A DNA stretch of 64,000 bases from PFJX01 sp044227325. GTDB lineage: Bacteria > Pseudomonadota > Gammaproteobacteria > Burkholderiales > Thiobacillaceae. Below are positions 16,968-25,342 of this stretch, in pieces. The position numbers were made by a program, and so were the translations under genes. The stretch spans positions 62,001-126,000 of the forward strand of contig JBGAFI010000011.1 in the NCBI GenBank assembly GCA_044227325.1, given 5' to 3'. The notes below the pieces were generated by a model. That model was not told the DNA's origin. It did not search any database and saw only the letters and a program-made list of their open reading frames with translations. The number at the start of each line of letters is the position of its first letter. The first letter of the stretch is position 1.

Positions 16968-17857
16968 TTCTCCACCGCCTCGGTCCTGACGATGTATTTG
17001 CCGGCCAGCGCGCGCACGGCGGCGGTGCGTTGTTCGGCCATGGTGGCATCGGTCCAGTCCTGCAACACGATGCCGCGCAGGGTCGCGAAATCGGCCGGTT
17101 TCGCCTGCGTGATCGCGTCGAGGCGGATCGCGCGCCAGCCGTCGCGGGTCTGCATGGCCTGCCATTCGCTGGAATGGACGTGTTGCAGCGCCTTCGCGAA
17201 CTCGTCTCCGTAGCTCTGCACGATGTTGGCCTGGGGCCGGCCCTTGAACACGCGCAGGCCGGCCTTGGCCTCGCCCGGCGCGCCCGCGTTCAGGGCCGCG
17301 ACAAAGGCGCGCATGGCGGCTTCGCTATTCTCGCCGGCGAGGATCGCCTCCTGGAAATCGTAGCGCGCCGGCTCGTCGTATTTGGCGCGATGCTGCTCGA
17401 ACCAGCCGCGCAGCAGCTTGTCGTCGTAGGGCGGCAATTTGACGTTCGCGTCGACGATGCTGAGCGCCTTGAAGATGACCCGCTCGCGGATCGCGGTGTC
17501 GCCCTTGTCGACCTGCAATGCCAAGCCTTCCCGGTAGAGGACTTCGTTGTCCAGCCAGACCTGGCGCAAGGCCCGCATTTCCTCGGCGTTGGGCTCGCGG
17601 CCGCGCGAGTTCTTGAACACTTGCCTGGCCTCGTCATCCACCTGGGCGCTGACGACGATGACGCGCGGATCGTCGCCGCGGCCGGAGATGAAATGGTTGG
17701 CGACAAACAGCAGTCCGCCCAGGACGAGGAAGTGCAGCAGCGGTTCGCGCAGCCAGTTCCGCCATTTCCCTGGACGAGCGGGCGCGTTGGCTTCCTTATC
17801 GTTATCGCCGTTATCGCGAGTGGGAGAGGGAAGCGCCGAGGATAGGGTGTCGTTCAT
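16964..17857 (-). CDS. Membrane-anchored parvulin/SurA-like peptidyl-prolyl isomerase
   Basis: 298 residues: a cytoplasmic N-terminus, one membrane helix (LLHFLVLGGLLFVANHFI), a SurA/PpiD-type chaperone region (DEARQVFKNSRGREPNAEEM, LDNEVLYREGLALQV) and a C-terminal parvulin-like region (YDFQEAILAGENSEAA onward) lacking several canonical parvulin residues. It probably folds the periplasmic part of the HupE-like proteins encoded next. I chose the ATG at 17857; a TTG at 17875 also opens the frame. First gene of the operon. Confidence 0.82.
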   Translation of the reverse strand: MNDTLSSALPSPTRDNGDNDKEANAPARPGKWRNWLREPLLHFLVLGGLLFVANHFISGRGDDPRVIVVSAQVDDEARQVFKNSRGREPNAEEMRALRQVWLDNEVLYREGLALQVDKGDTAIRERVIFKALSIVDANVKLPPYDDKLLRGWFEQHRAKYDEPARYDFQEAILAGENSEAAMRAFVAALNAGAPGEAKAGLRVFKGRPQANIVQSYGDEFAKALQHVHSSEWQAMQTRDGWRAIRLDAITQAKPADFATLRGIVLQDWTDATMAEQRTAAVRALAGKYIVRTEAVEK

Positions 17858-17898
17858 CTTGGAGGTCAAGGTCAAAGCGATGGGGACGATATGAAGAA

Positions 17899-17924
17899 GG
17901 CGCCGCGCGTTTCGGCGCGGCGCC
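17899..17924 (-). terminator. Hairpin terminator after PEP-CTERM gene
   Basis: GGCGCCGCGC and GCGCGGCGCC form a perfect 10-bp stem around a 6-base loop, followed on the minus strand by TTCTTC. It lies 34 bases after the PEP-CTERM stop and before the foldase start, so it separates the two units. Confidence 0.65.
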
Positions 17925-17957
17925 TCGGGGGTGCCGTCGGAAGTTCAGGCGAAAAAC

Positions 17958-18554
17958 TTACGCGCCCAATTTCTTGTCGCGGCGGCCGACCCGCCACATC
18001 ACGCCGGCCAGGCCCAGGCCCAGCAGGATGGCTTCGCTGGGTTCCGGCACGGCGCTGATGGTCAGGTTGTCGATGCCGGCGCCGACGGCGTCGCCGAAGG
18101 TGATGGACTTGGCAATGCCATTAAAGGCCACGGCCGCATAGCTCCAGTTGCAGTAGGGCGCGTCGGAACAGCCGTTGGTCTGGGCGTTGTCCACCAGGGC
18201 GAAGGCGGCCAAACGGGTGCCGGTGCCATCCAGGCCGGAGTAGACGCTGACCACCGCGAAGTCCGTGGTCGAATACCAGAACGACGCCGCGGTGAAACCG
18301 GTGGCGAAATTCATGGTGGAACCGACATCGTTGACGGCCATCACGCCGACGGGGGACGGGGCGTTGGAGAAGTAGAGGCCGGCGTCGTCGTTCTGCAGCG
18401 CCATGGCGTCCAGACCGAAGGAAACGCCGTCATAGAAATCGCCGATGGACGTGAAGCTCTCGGGCGCGTCGAAATCCATGACGACGTCGGCGGAGAAAGC
18501 CGGCGCGGCGGCCAGCAGACCCGCGACCAGGGCGGGGATCAGGTTCAGTTTCAT
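17958..18554 (-). CDS. PEP-CTERM sorting-signal protein
   Basis: 198 residues: signal peptide (ALVAGLLAAAPAFSA), a beta-rich extracellular domain, and a C-terminal VPEPSEAILLGLGLAGVMW followed by RVGRRDKK. That is the classic PEP motif-hydrophobic helix-basic tail recognised by exosortase for export and anchoring with exopolysaccharide. The central domain (DGVSFGLDAMALQNDDAG) is of the sugar-binding/lectin-like type common in these proteins, without a known ligand. The exosortase is not in this window. Confidence 0.92.
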   Translation of the reverse strand: MKLNLIPALVAGLLAAAPAFSADVVMDFDAPESFTSIGDFYDGVSFGLDAMALQNDDAGLYFSNAPSPVGVMAVNDVGSTMNFATGFTAASFWYSTTDFAVVSVYSGLDGTGTRLAAFALVDNAQTNGCSDAPYCNWSYAAVAFNGIAKSITFGDAVGAGIDNLTISAVPEPSEAILLGLGLAGVMWRVGRRDKKLGA

Positions 18555-18585
18555 TGCAATGCTCCTAAATCAAAGGGTGTTCATT

Positions 18586-18609
18586 GGGGACGCGCGTCGG
18601 CGCGTCCCC
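18586..18609 (-). terminator. Hairpin after PHP-domain gene
   Basis: GGGGACGCG and CGCGTCCCC form a 9-bp stem around a 6-base loop, 10 bases past the stop of the PHP-like gene. There is no T-run, so it may terminate weakly or stabilise the mRNA 3' end. Confidence 0.4.
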
Positions 18610-18618
18610 GGACTGGTG

Positions 18619-20838
18619 TTACTGGACGCCGGCGACGACCGTGGAACCCGTCACCTGGACGTAGATCGGGTTGCTGTAGAACCACAGGTCGGCCCAGGCG
18701 GCCACGTCATAGGCGACCATCTTCTGGCCGTTCACCACGGGCAGGTGGTTCGGGCAACCGTCGATGGGCGCCATGCCGGCCGTGTAGGTGTCGCCGTTGG
18801 CCGGCACGTTGCCGCCGACGGCGGTACAGGGGATCGACAGGGGAGCCACCGCGCGGTTGTTGCCGCCGGCATTGGTGTAGGCGTCGGTCAACGGGTTGCC
18901 GCTGGCGTCGGTCTCGAAGGGCACCGCGGCCGGCAGGTTGGTACCGCGCAGGCGCACATACTGGGACGCCTGCACCGCCGGGATGCGGAACACCATGGAC
19001 TTGAACTCGGGATGGCCGGCGACGGTCGCCCAAGTCGCATCGCTGAAGCTCTTGATGACCGCGGCGGAAGTGTTCTTCGCGGCGGCGGGGACGGTGCTCA
19101 TGTCCGGATTGTCGACCCAGTTGTCGGGCCAGGCGCCGGCATAGCCGGCGCTGCCCGGCTGCTTGTAGCCGGTGACCATGCCGCGGATGACGTCCACGTG
19201 ATCCAGCACGGGCATGTTCATGGGCTGCTCGATGCCGATCTGCTTCAGGGACGGATTGGCGAAGGAGTAGGGCGAGTAGTTGGTGCCGTCGGGATCGCGC
19301 ACCACGGCGGCGACGACGATCTCGGCGCCGGGACGCACGACCAGCTTCTCGCCCATGGTGGCGCAACCGGACACGTCGGTGTCGGTGTTGCCCAGGGCGG
19401 CGCTCACCGCGATCTTCTCCACGGCGGAGTCGGTGCGCTTGGCGATGCCGCTGTAGGAGGCGCAGGCGACGAAGGCCAGGCGGTCGATCAACTGGCCGCT
19501 GGCGGCGAAGCCGTTGCCGGTGCGCAGGCCGTCGACGATGGCCTGGGGACGCATCTTGGTATCGTTGCCGGTGCGCACCATGGTGAAGTTGCGCTGGTAT
19601 TCGCCGGGATAGAAGTCCTGGGTGGAGCGGCGGTCGTCGGGGCCGAATTGGCCGCGGTTATGCCAGTCGGAACTGGCGAAGAACCACCAGTTGCGGCCTT
19701 CTCCCAGCAGCGCGTCCCACACGCCGCCGACCTTGGCGCCGTAGACGCCGGTGCCGCCCCAGGTGGTGCCGCCCACGGAGTCGACAGCCACGCCGCCGAT
19801 ATTGTTGCGGTTGGGGTAGTACTCGCCGCGGTCGGAGGAAGCGCCGTGGCCGGGCTGGGTTTCGAAGCCGAACGCCACCTTGGGCGCGGCGTTGTTGAAG
19901 TTGCGCAGATGCTCGATGTTGAAGCCGTTGCTGCCGCCGGGGTTGAACGGGCCGGCGCGCTCCAGGTGGGCGGGCACGTAGTAGCTGGCGTTGGGGTGGT
20001 AGGCGGCCATCCACTTCAGGCCTTCCAGGGTCTTCTGGTGGCCGGCGTCGCCGCTGTTGTTGGTCAGCTTGGCCGCGGTCGCGTTCCAGTTCGGGTCGGC
20101 GGCGTTCAGGCTGCCGGTGACGGAACAATCCCAGCCCTGGCCGCCGCCCCGGCTGTTGTCGGTGTCGCCGCGGTCGAAGCAGTAGCTCCACTGGGACAGC
20201 GCGGTGGCGTTGCCGATGGGGGTATAGCCGGCGCTCGCGGGCAGGATGGCGTGGTCGATGGCGGAGGGAAGCTGGCCGCTGATCACGCTCATGGAGGTGT
20301 GCTCATGGCCGGCGACGACGGATTCCATGCCCATGAACACGGGCACGCCCTTCAGGGCGGTCAGGTACTCGGCGATGGGGTAGGAGATTTCCTGGATGGA
20401 CTGCCAACGCCACATGCTGGGGTTGGACTGGCTGCTCAGGGGGGTACCGTTGGAGGCGTTGCCCTTCACGGCGGCGGCGCCGATGCTGTTGGCCCAGGTG
20501 GTGGTGGGGCCCTTGCCGGCGACATAGGGGTAGGCCGGGGTGGCGATGGTCTCGTCCTCGACCAGGGAACAGTTGCGGTTGCCGTTGCCGCCGTGGCCGG
20601 CTTGCACGAACCAGTCCAGGCCCCAGGGCGTGTCGGTCTTGTCGGTGACTTTCTTGACCAGCTTCTGCATGGAGATGGAGCCGTCGGAGCAGGTCGTGTG
20701 GTTGTGGAAGTCGCCGGTCGCGTAGGTGCCGGCGGTCTTCGCCGCGCTGGCGATGCCGGGCATGGCGGCCAGCGCCATGGCGCCGACCGCCATGGCCGCG
20801 GCCATGGCGATGGGGCTCATCTTGAATTGATGGTTCAT
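18619..20838 (-). CDS. Secreted PHP-domain-like metal-dependent hydrolase, unknown substrate
   Basis: 739 residues with a signal peptide (AMALAAMPGIASA). The mature N-terminus GDFHNHTTCSDGSISMQKLV has the HxH plus downstream SDGS arrangement of the PHP phosphoesterase superfamily. Later GMESVVAGHEHTSM and FFASSDWHNRGQF supply further histidines that could complete a metal site. The C-terminal 250 residues have no recognised domain. It is far larger than cytoplasmic PHP enzymes and is exported, so its role is open; phosphoesterase chemistry is only inferred. AGAGG precedes the ATG. The PEP-CTERM gene lies downstream on the same strand. Confidence 0.75.
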   Translation of the reverse strand: MNHQFKMSPIAMAAAMAVGAMALAAMPGIASAAKTAGTYATGDFHNHTTCSDGSISMQKLVKKVTDKTDTPWGLDWFVQAGHGGNGNRNCSLVEDETIATPAYPYVAGKGPTTTWANSIGAAAVKGNASNGTPLSSQSNPSMWRWQSIQEISYPIAEYLTALKGVPVFMGMESVVAGHEHTSMSVISGQLPSAIDHAILPASAGYTPIGNATALSQWSYCFDRGDTDNSRGGGQGWDCSVTGSLNAADPNWNATAAKLTNNSGDAGHQKTLEGLKWMAAYHPNASYYVPAHLERAGPFNPGGSNGFNIEHLRNFNNAAPKVAFGFETQPGHGASSDRGEYYPNRNNIGGVAVDSVGGTTWGGTGVYGAKVGGVWDALLGEGRNWWFFASSDWHNRGQFGPDDRRSTQDFYPGEYQRNFTMVRTGNDTKMRPQAIVDGLRTGNGFAASGQLIDRLAFVACASYSGIAKRTDSAVEKIAVSAALGNTDTDVSGCATMGEKLVVRPGAEIVVAAVVRDPDGTNYSPYSFANPSLKQIGIEQPMNMPVLDHVDVIRGMVTGYKQPGSAGYAGAWPDNWVDNPDMSTVPAAAKNTSAAVIKSFSDATWATVAGHPEFKSMVFRIPAVQASQYVRLRGTNLPAAVPFETDASGNPLTDAYTNAGGNNRAVAPLSIPCTAVGGNVPANGDTYTAGMAPIDGCPNHLPVVNGQKMVAYDVAAWADLWFYSNPIYVQVTGSTVVAGVQ

Positions 20839-20992
20839 TGGTGGTGTTCCTCTCTTAAATGGGGGGCGGGTATACGGGGAGGGGGCTGCCTGAAACTTGG
20901 GAGGTGGCTTCCCGAAAGGGAGCCTAAAGGGCGGATATGACCGATCCGTGAAGCTTCGATGAATTTACCTTCGGGCGAAGCGCCACCATGAC

Positions 20993-21496
20993 TCACGGAC
21001 GTTCGGTCACGGGCGCGGCGGCGGGACGCAGCAGCCGGCTGGGAAACGCCGGGAGTCCGCCCATGTAATCAACGTTCAGGGTGGCGTTCAAGCTGCCCCC
21101 CTTCTCGAACACGAGCGTGAGCGGATAGGAACGGGCGATCAGCAGCGGCTGCTTGAGCCCCACCAGACGGATATGCGTGCCGTCCTCGGCGAGCAGAAGC
21201 TCGCGACCTTTGGGAATGAGCAGGTTCACCGCGCCGCTCGCGCCTTCCCGGACCAACTCCGCCCCCTCGGCGACGGGCGTCTCGACGCCGATCAGGCGGT
21301 CGGCCTCGCTGACTTCGTCGAACTTCATGCTGACCACGGCGGTGGAGGCGTCAGGCTCCGAGGCGCGGGTCCAGGGATGCCAGACGCGCAAGCGGGTGGT
21401 GAAGAACTCGCAGGCCCGCGCCGAAGGCAGGGCCAGGGAAGCGCACAAGGCAAGGCCCGCGCGCAGGGCATCGCGCCGGTTCATGGGTGTGGACAT
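20993..21496 (-). CDS. PCuAC-type periplasmic copper chaperone
   Basis: 167 residues: a Tat-like signal peptide (MNRRDALRAGLALCASLALP) and a DUF461/PCuAC domain: VWHPWTRASEPDASTAVVSM, VSEADRLIGVETPVAEG, and DGTHIRLVGLKQPL near the C-terminus. This family delivers Cu(I) to the CuA site of cytochrome c oxidase. The copper-ligand pattern (H...M...H) is recognisable but lacks the usual final HxM methionine, so copper binding may be altered. GAGGAAAAG precedes the ATG at 21496. Confidence 0.78.
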   Translation of the reverse strand: MSTPMNRRDALRAGLALCASLALPSARACEFFTTRLRVWHPWTRASEPDASTAVVSMKFDEVSEADRLIGVETPVAEGAELVREGASGAVNLLIPKGRELLLAEDGTHIRLVGLKQPLLIARSYPLTLVFEKGGSLNATLNVDYMGGLPAFPSRLLRPAAAPVTERP

Positions 21497-21790
21497 GGCT
21501 TTTCCTCGAGGCGCCGGAACACGCGGGGCGCCGGCTGGAAATCTGAGGAAACGCAATGTACGGGGTGCCTGTGAAACTTTCGTGACCGAACCATGATAGT
21601 TCCCGAGCCGTCGCCCGCCGTCGCCCACCCTCGTCCACCCGCCCCGCCCGGGCGCCAGTCCGGCCACGCGAGAGGCCCAAGAGATCCCTTCCGGCGCCTG
21701 AAAACAGGACCGTCACGAATTTGTCATGAGTCGCTTCCTAGAATGCGGGGCTGGTTCGACTCCCCCTCCTCCCCTTTCAGCGTCATCGCC
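21497..21790. other. Divergent intergenic region, nothing identified
   Basis: 294 bases between the divergent copper-chaperone and 2OG-oxygenase genes. No promoter pair, repeat or RNA could be supported. Confidence 0.4.
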
Positions 21791-22414
21791 ATGCAAGAAG
21801 TCATCGGAATTTTCCCCACCCCCATCATGCGCGTGCCGGGCGCCTTGTCACCCGGTCTGGTCGCGGGCCTGGTCGAGCACTTCAGCGCGGTCGCCACCGA
21901 GGAGAACAACTCCTCCGACAACCTGACCCACACCACCATGCTGCGCCCCAGCGACAGCCCGCTGCTGGTCGAGGCGGCGGTGCTGCTCACGCCCCGGGTG
22001 GCGGACTACGGCGCCCTGCTGTTCGGCGAGCGCCTGGGCTGGTCCCTTAAGGAGATGTGGGTGAACGTCATGGACTTCGGCGGCCACCAGGCCATGCACA
22101 ACCACGCCAACAGCTTCATCTCCGGCGTGGTCTATCTCACGCCCACCCATCCCGACTCGCGCACCATGTTCATGAAGTCCCCGGGCGGCACCGAGTATGC
22201 GTTCAAGAACGACCACAAGGGCGTGGCCGTCGGCCCCTACAACGCGGAAAAATGGATCAGCCCCCAGCCCGAGCCGGGCGATCTGGTGATGTTCCCCAGC
22301 TACCTGATGCACGCGGTGCCGCCGAACCGGGGCGAGCGGCGCATCACCATGCCCTTCAACGCGATTCCGGCCAGCCTGGATTCCTGGGGCTACAAAATCT
22401 CCTTCAGCGGCTGA
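21791..22414 (+). CDS. Putative 2OG-Fe(II) oxygenase (TIGR02466-like)
   Basis: 207 residues starting MQEVIGIFPTPIMRV, the usual opening of this family. The double-stranded beta-helix has HNHANSFISGVVYLTP and, near the C-terminus, LVMFPSYLMHAVPPNRGERR with the distal histidine and the 2-oxoglutarate-binding arginine. It should hydroxylate a substrate using Fe(II), O2 and 2-oxoglutarate; the substrate is unknown. The frame is open upstream to 21593, but similarity begins at 21791. The next gene starts 6 bases after its stop, so the two form an operon. Confidence 0.87.
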   Translation: MQEVIGIFPTPIMRVPGALSPGLVAGLVEHFSAVATEENNSSDNLTHTTMLRPSDSPLLVEAAVLLTPRVADYGALLFGERLGWSLKEMWVNVMDFGGHQAMHNHANSFISGVVYLTPTHPDSRTMFMKSPGGTEYAFKNDHKGVAVGPYNAEKWISPQPEPGDLVMFPSYLMHAVPPNRGERRITMPFNAIPASLDSWGYKISFSG

Positions 22415-22420
22415 AGGGCG

Positions 22421-25090
22421 GTGGCCGAAGTGGCTGAACTGGAAGCGGCCTCCGTTTCGGTTCCAGCGTCCGCCGCCGGCCCGCTGCCCGCCGCGCGGAC
22501 GCTGAATGCGCGCCGGCGCCTCGCCTTCGCCCTCATGGTGGCGTCCGGCTTCGCCGGCCTCGGCTACCAGATCGTCTGGACCCAGCAAAGCGCGCTCTGG
22601 CTCGGCCACGAAGCGGCGGCCGTGCTCGCCGTCGTCGCCGCCTTCTTCGGCGGCCTCGCGCTGGGCGCCCTGCTGCTGGGGCCGCGCATCGACCGCAGCG
22701 CGCGGCCCGCGCGCTGGTACGCCGGCTGCGAGGCGGTCATCGGCCTGTGGAGCCTGGCCCTCGCCTTCCTGCTGGCGCCGGTCACCGGCTGGTTGCTCGA
22801 TCTCATCGGCGCCCAGCCTTCTCCCGCCTGGCACTGGTCGGTGGCCTTCTGCGGCACCTTCCTGCTGCTGCTGCCGGCGACGGCGGCCATGGGCGCCACG
22901 CTGCCGGCCATGGAGCGGGCACTGGCGCGGCTGCGCGACGCGGGTAGCGACATCGCCGGACTGTACGCGGGCAACACCTTCGGCGCCGTCCTCGGCGTGC
23001 TCGCCGCCGCCTTTTGGCTGGTGCCCACCTTCGGCCTGACCCTCACCGCCGCCGTGTGCGCGGCGCTGAACCTGCTTTGCGCCGGCGTGGCGTTCCGGCT
23101 GTTCGCCGATATGCCCGCCGACGCGGCAACGCCGGCCCGCGCTTCCGCCCCCGGCGTATTGCCCCTGCTCGCCGCCACCGGCCTGCTCGGCATCGGCTAC
23201 GAGGTGCTCGTGGTCCGCGTGCTGAGCCAGGTGGCGGAGAACACCGTGTACACCTTCGCGATCCTGCTCGCGGTGTACCTGGTCGGCACCGCCCTCGGCG
23301 CCGCCGCGTACGGCCGCTGGCGGCCAAAAGACGCTTCGGCGCGCCCGCTCGACCGCAACGACGTCACGCGCGACCGCCTTCTGAGCCTGCTCGCGGGCGC
23401 CTGCCTGCTCGGCATCCTGAGCCTGGCCGGCGCCCGGGAGGCCAAGGCGTGGGCCCTGCACACGCTGGGCGCCGGCATGGCGACCGCGCTGGCCGCCGAA
23501 GCCCTGCTGGCGATCGCGGCCTTCCTGCCGCCCACCCTGGTCATGGGCGCGCTGTTCAGCCATCTGAGCACCCGCGCGCGCCAAGCCGGCATCGGCTTCG
23601 GACGCGCCCTGGGCGTCAACACCCTGGGCGCCGCCCTCGCGCCGGTGCTGTTCGGCGTGGTGCTGGTGCCCGCGGCCGGTCCGAAGATCGCTTTGCTGCT
23701 GGTCGCCGCCGGCTATCTCGCCTTGTCCACGCGGCAGGCGTGGCGCGCGCCGACCCACTGGGCCGCCGTGGGCGCCACCCTGGCGCTGGCCATATGGGCC
23801 CCTTCCCTGGCGATCGTCGACGTGCCGGAAGGCGGGCGACTGGTGAGCCACGTCGAGGGCGCGATGGCCACGGTCAGCGTGGTGGAGAACGCGGACGGCG
23901 TCGCCACCCTGCACATCAACAACCGCCAGCAGGAAGGCAGCAGCACGACCCTGTTCGCCGACGCGCGCCAGGCCCTGCTGCCCGTCCTGCTCCACCCCGC
24001 GCCGCGGCGCGCCCTGTTTCTCGGCCTGGGCACCGGTATCACCGCGTCGGCGGCGGCGGAGGATCCCCTGCTGCGAGTGGACGCGGTGGAACTGCTGCCG
24101 GAGGTCATCGCCGCCTCGGCCCGGTTCACACCCGAGCTGACGGGAGGCGCGCCCAACCCGCGTCTGCGCCTGATGAGCGCCGACGCGCGCCGCTACGCGC
24201 GCGCCAGCCGCGCGCGCTACGACCTGATCGTCTCCGACAACTTCCACCCGGCGCGCAGCGGCTCCGGCGCCCTGTACACCGTCGAGCATTTCCGGGCGGT
24301 GCGCGAGCGGCTCGCGCCGGGTGGGCTGTTCTGCCAATGGCTGCCCCTGCATCAGCTCGATCTCGACACCCTGCGCAGCATCGCGCGCAGCTTCCTCGCC
24401 GTTTACCCGCGCGGCTGGGCGATGCTGGCCACCAATAGCCTGGACACGCCCACCGTGGGGCTGATCGCGCGCGGCGACGGCGGCCGCCTCGATGTCGAGC
24501 AGGCGCGCGCGCGTCTCGCCGGCGCGGCGATGCCGCATCGCCCCGCCGAATTCGGCATCGCCGACGAATTCGCCCTGCTGGGCGGCTTCATCGCCGGTCC
24601 GCGCGCCCTCGCCCGCTTCGCCGGCGACGCGCCCCTCAACACCGACGACCACCCGGTGGTGATCTACCGCGCGCCGCGCATCACCTACGCGCCCGATTCC
24701 TCGCCGCGCGACCGGCTGATCGCCCTGTTGCGGGAAGTCGATATCCAGCCGGACGAGCTGCTGACGCCGCCCCGCGATCCCGCCTGGCCGGCCCGCCTGG
24801 CCGCCTACTGGACGGCGCGCGACCGCTTCATCGCGGCGGGCCGCGACGTGCGGCCGTCCGCCGACGCGCGGCGCATGCTGGCCCAGGTGCGCGCGCCGCT
24901 CCTGGCCGCGCTGCGCATCAGTCCCGAGTTCCGCCCCGCCTACGACCCGCTGCTGCGCATGGCGCTGGCCCTGGCGCAAAGCGACCCCGCCGCCGCCCGC
25001 GCGCTGCTGGAGGAACTCCGGCGGGCGCAGCCCGCGCGGCCGGAGGCGACAGAGATTTTGCGCGAACTGGAAAAACCGGCGCATGGGTGA
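22421..25090 (+). CDS. Fused MFS-like membrane domain/spermidine-synthase-like protein
   Basis: 889 residues. Residues about 25-450 are a multi-helix membrane domain (SGFAGLGYQIVWTQQSALWL opening; ATGLLGIGYEVLVVRVLSQV starting the second half). Residues about 470-760 resemble the spermidine synthase Rossmann fold (RALFLGLGTGITASAA, RYDLIVSDNFHPARSG). The C-terminal about 100 residues are helical and repeat-like. Fusions of this type are widespread, but polyamine synthesis by them is unproven. The start is a GTG six bases after the oxygenase stop. Confidence 0.85.
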   Translation: MAEVAELEAASVSVPASAAGPLPAARTLNARRRLAFALMVASGFAGLGYQIVWTQQSALWLGHEAAAVLAVVAAFFGGLALGALLLGPRIDRSARPARWYAGCEAVIGLWSLALAFLLAPVTGWLLDLIGAQPSPAWHWSVAFCGTFLLLLPATAAMGATLPAMERALARLRDAGSDIAGLYAGNTFGAVLGVLAAAFWLVPTFGLTLTAAVCAALNLLCAGVAFRLFADMPADAATPARASAPGVLPLLAATGLLGIGYEVLVVRVLSQVAENTVYTFAILLAVYLVGTALGAAAYGRWRPKDASARPLDRNDVTRDRLLSLLAGACLLGILSLAGAREAKAWALHTLGAGMATALAAEALLAIAAFLPPTLVMGALFSHLSTRARQAGIGFGRALGVNTLGAALAPVLFGVVLVPAAGPKIALLLVAAGYLALSTRQAWRAPTHWAAVGATLALAIWAPSLAIVDVPEGGRLVSHVEGAMATVSVVENADGVATLHINNRQQEGSSTTLFADARQALLPVLLHPAPRRALFLGLGTGITASAAAEDPLLRVDAVELLPEVIAASARFTPELTGGAPNPRLRLMSADARRYARASRARYDLIVSDNFHPARSGSGALYTVEHFRAVRERLAPGGLFCQWLPLHQLDLDTLRSIARSFLAVYPRGWAMLATNSLDTPTVGLIARGDGGRLDVEQARARLAGAAMPHRPAEFGIADEFALLGGFIAGPRALARFAGDAPLNTDDHPVVIYRAPRITYAPDSSPRDRLIALLREVDIQPDELLTPPRDPAWPARLAAYWTARDRFIAAGRDVRPSADARRMLAQVRAPLLAALRISPEFRPAYDPLLRMALALAQSDPAAARALLEELRRAQPARPEATEILRELEKPAHG

Positions 25091-25189
25091 GGGCCGCTCC
25101 CGGCCGGCCGCGCCGGGGCATCCCTGATCCATTCGGCGGCCGGAGCGCGCCCACTGTCCGGCGCGGCATCTCCCGCAAACAGGCCGCCC

Positions 25190-25222
25190 CGGGAGCGCGT
25201 GCCGGGAGCGCGTGCCGGGAGG
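25190..25222. repeat. Short tandem repeat in 252-base intergenic gap
   Basis: The unit gggagcgcgtgccg occurs twice in tandem with a partial third in the gap between the convergent spermidine-synthase-like and HD-GYP genes. Nothing else was identified in the gap. Confidence 0.5.
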
Positions 25223-25342
25223 GCTCAATCGTCCGGGAGGCAGGCTTCCCGTCTGCCGGCGGGAATGCGCCCTTCAGCGGCCTTCAGCGACGGTCATGAC
25301 GCGGGTTTGGCTGGAGGAAGGCGCGCGTCCGCCTGCCGGTCA

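Noticed and set aside
18445..20940. 831-codon plus-strand frame opposite the PHP-like gene
   Set aside because: Gly/Val/His-rich shadow without domains; the minus strand has a signal peptide and PHP motifs.
21848..25228. 1126-codon minus-strand frame opposite the oxygenase and spermidine-synthase-like genes
   Set aside because: Composition typical of antisense GC-rich frames; the plus-strand genes have recognisable folds.
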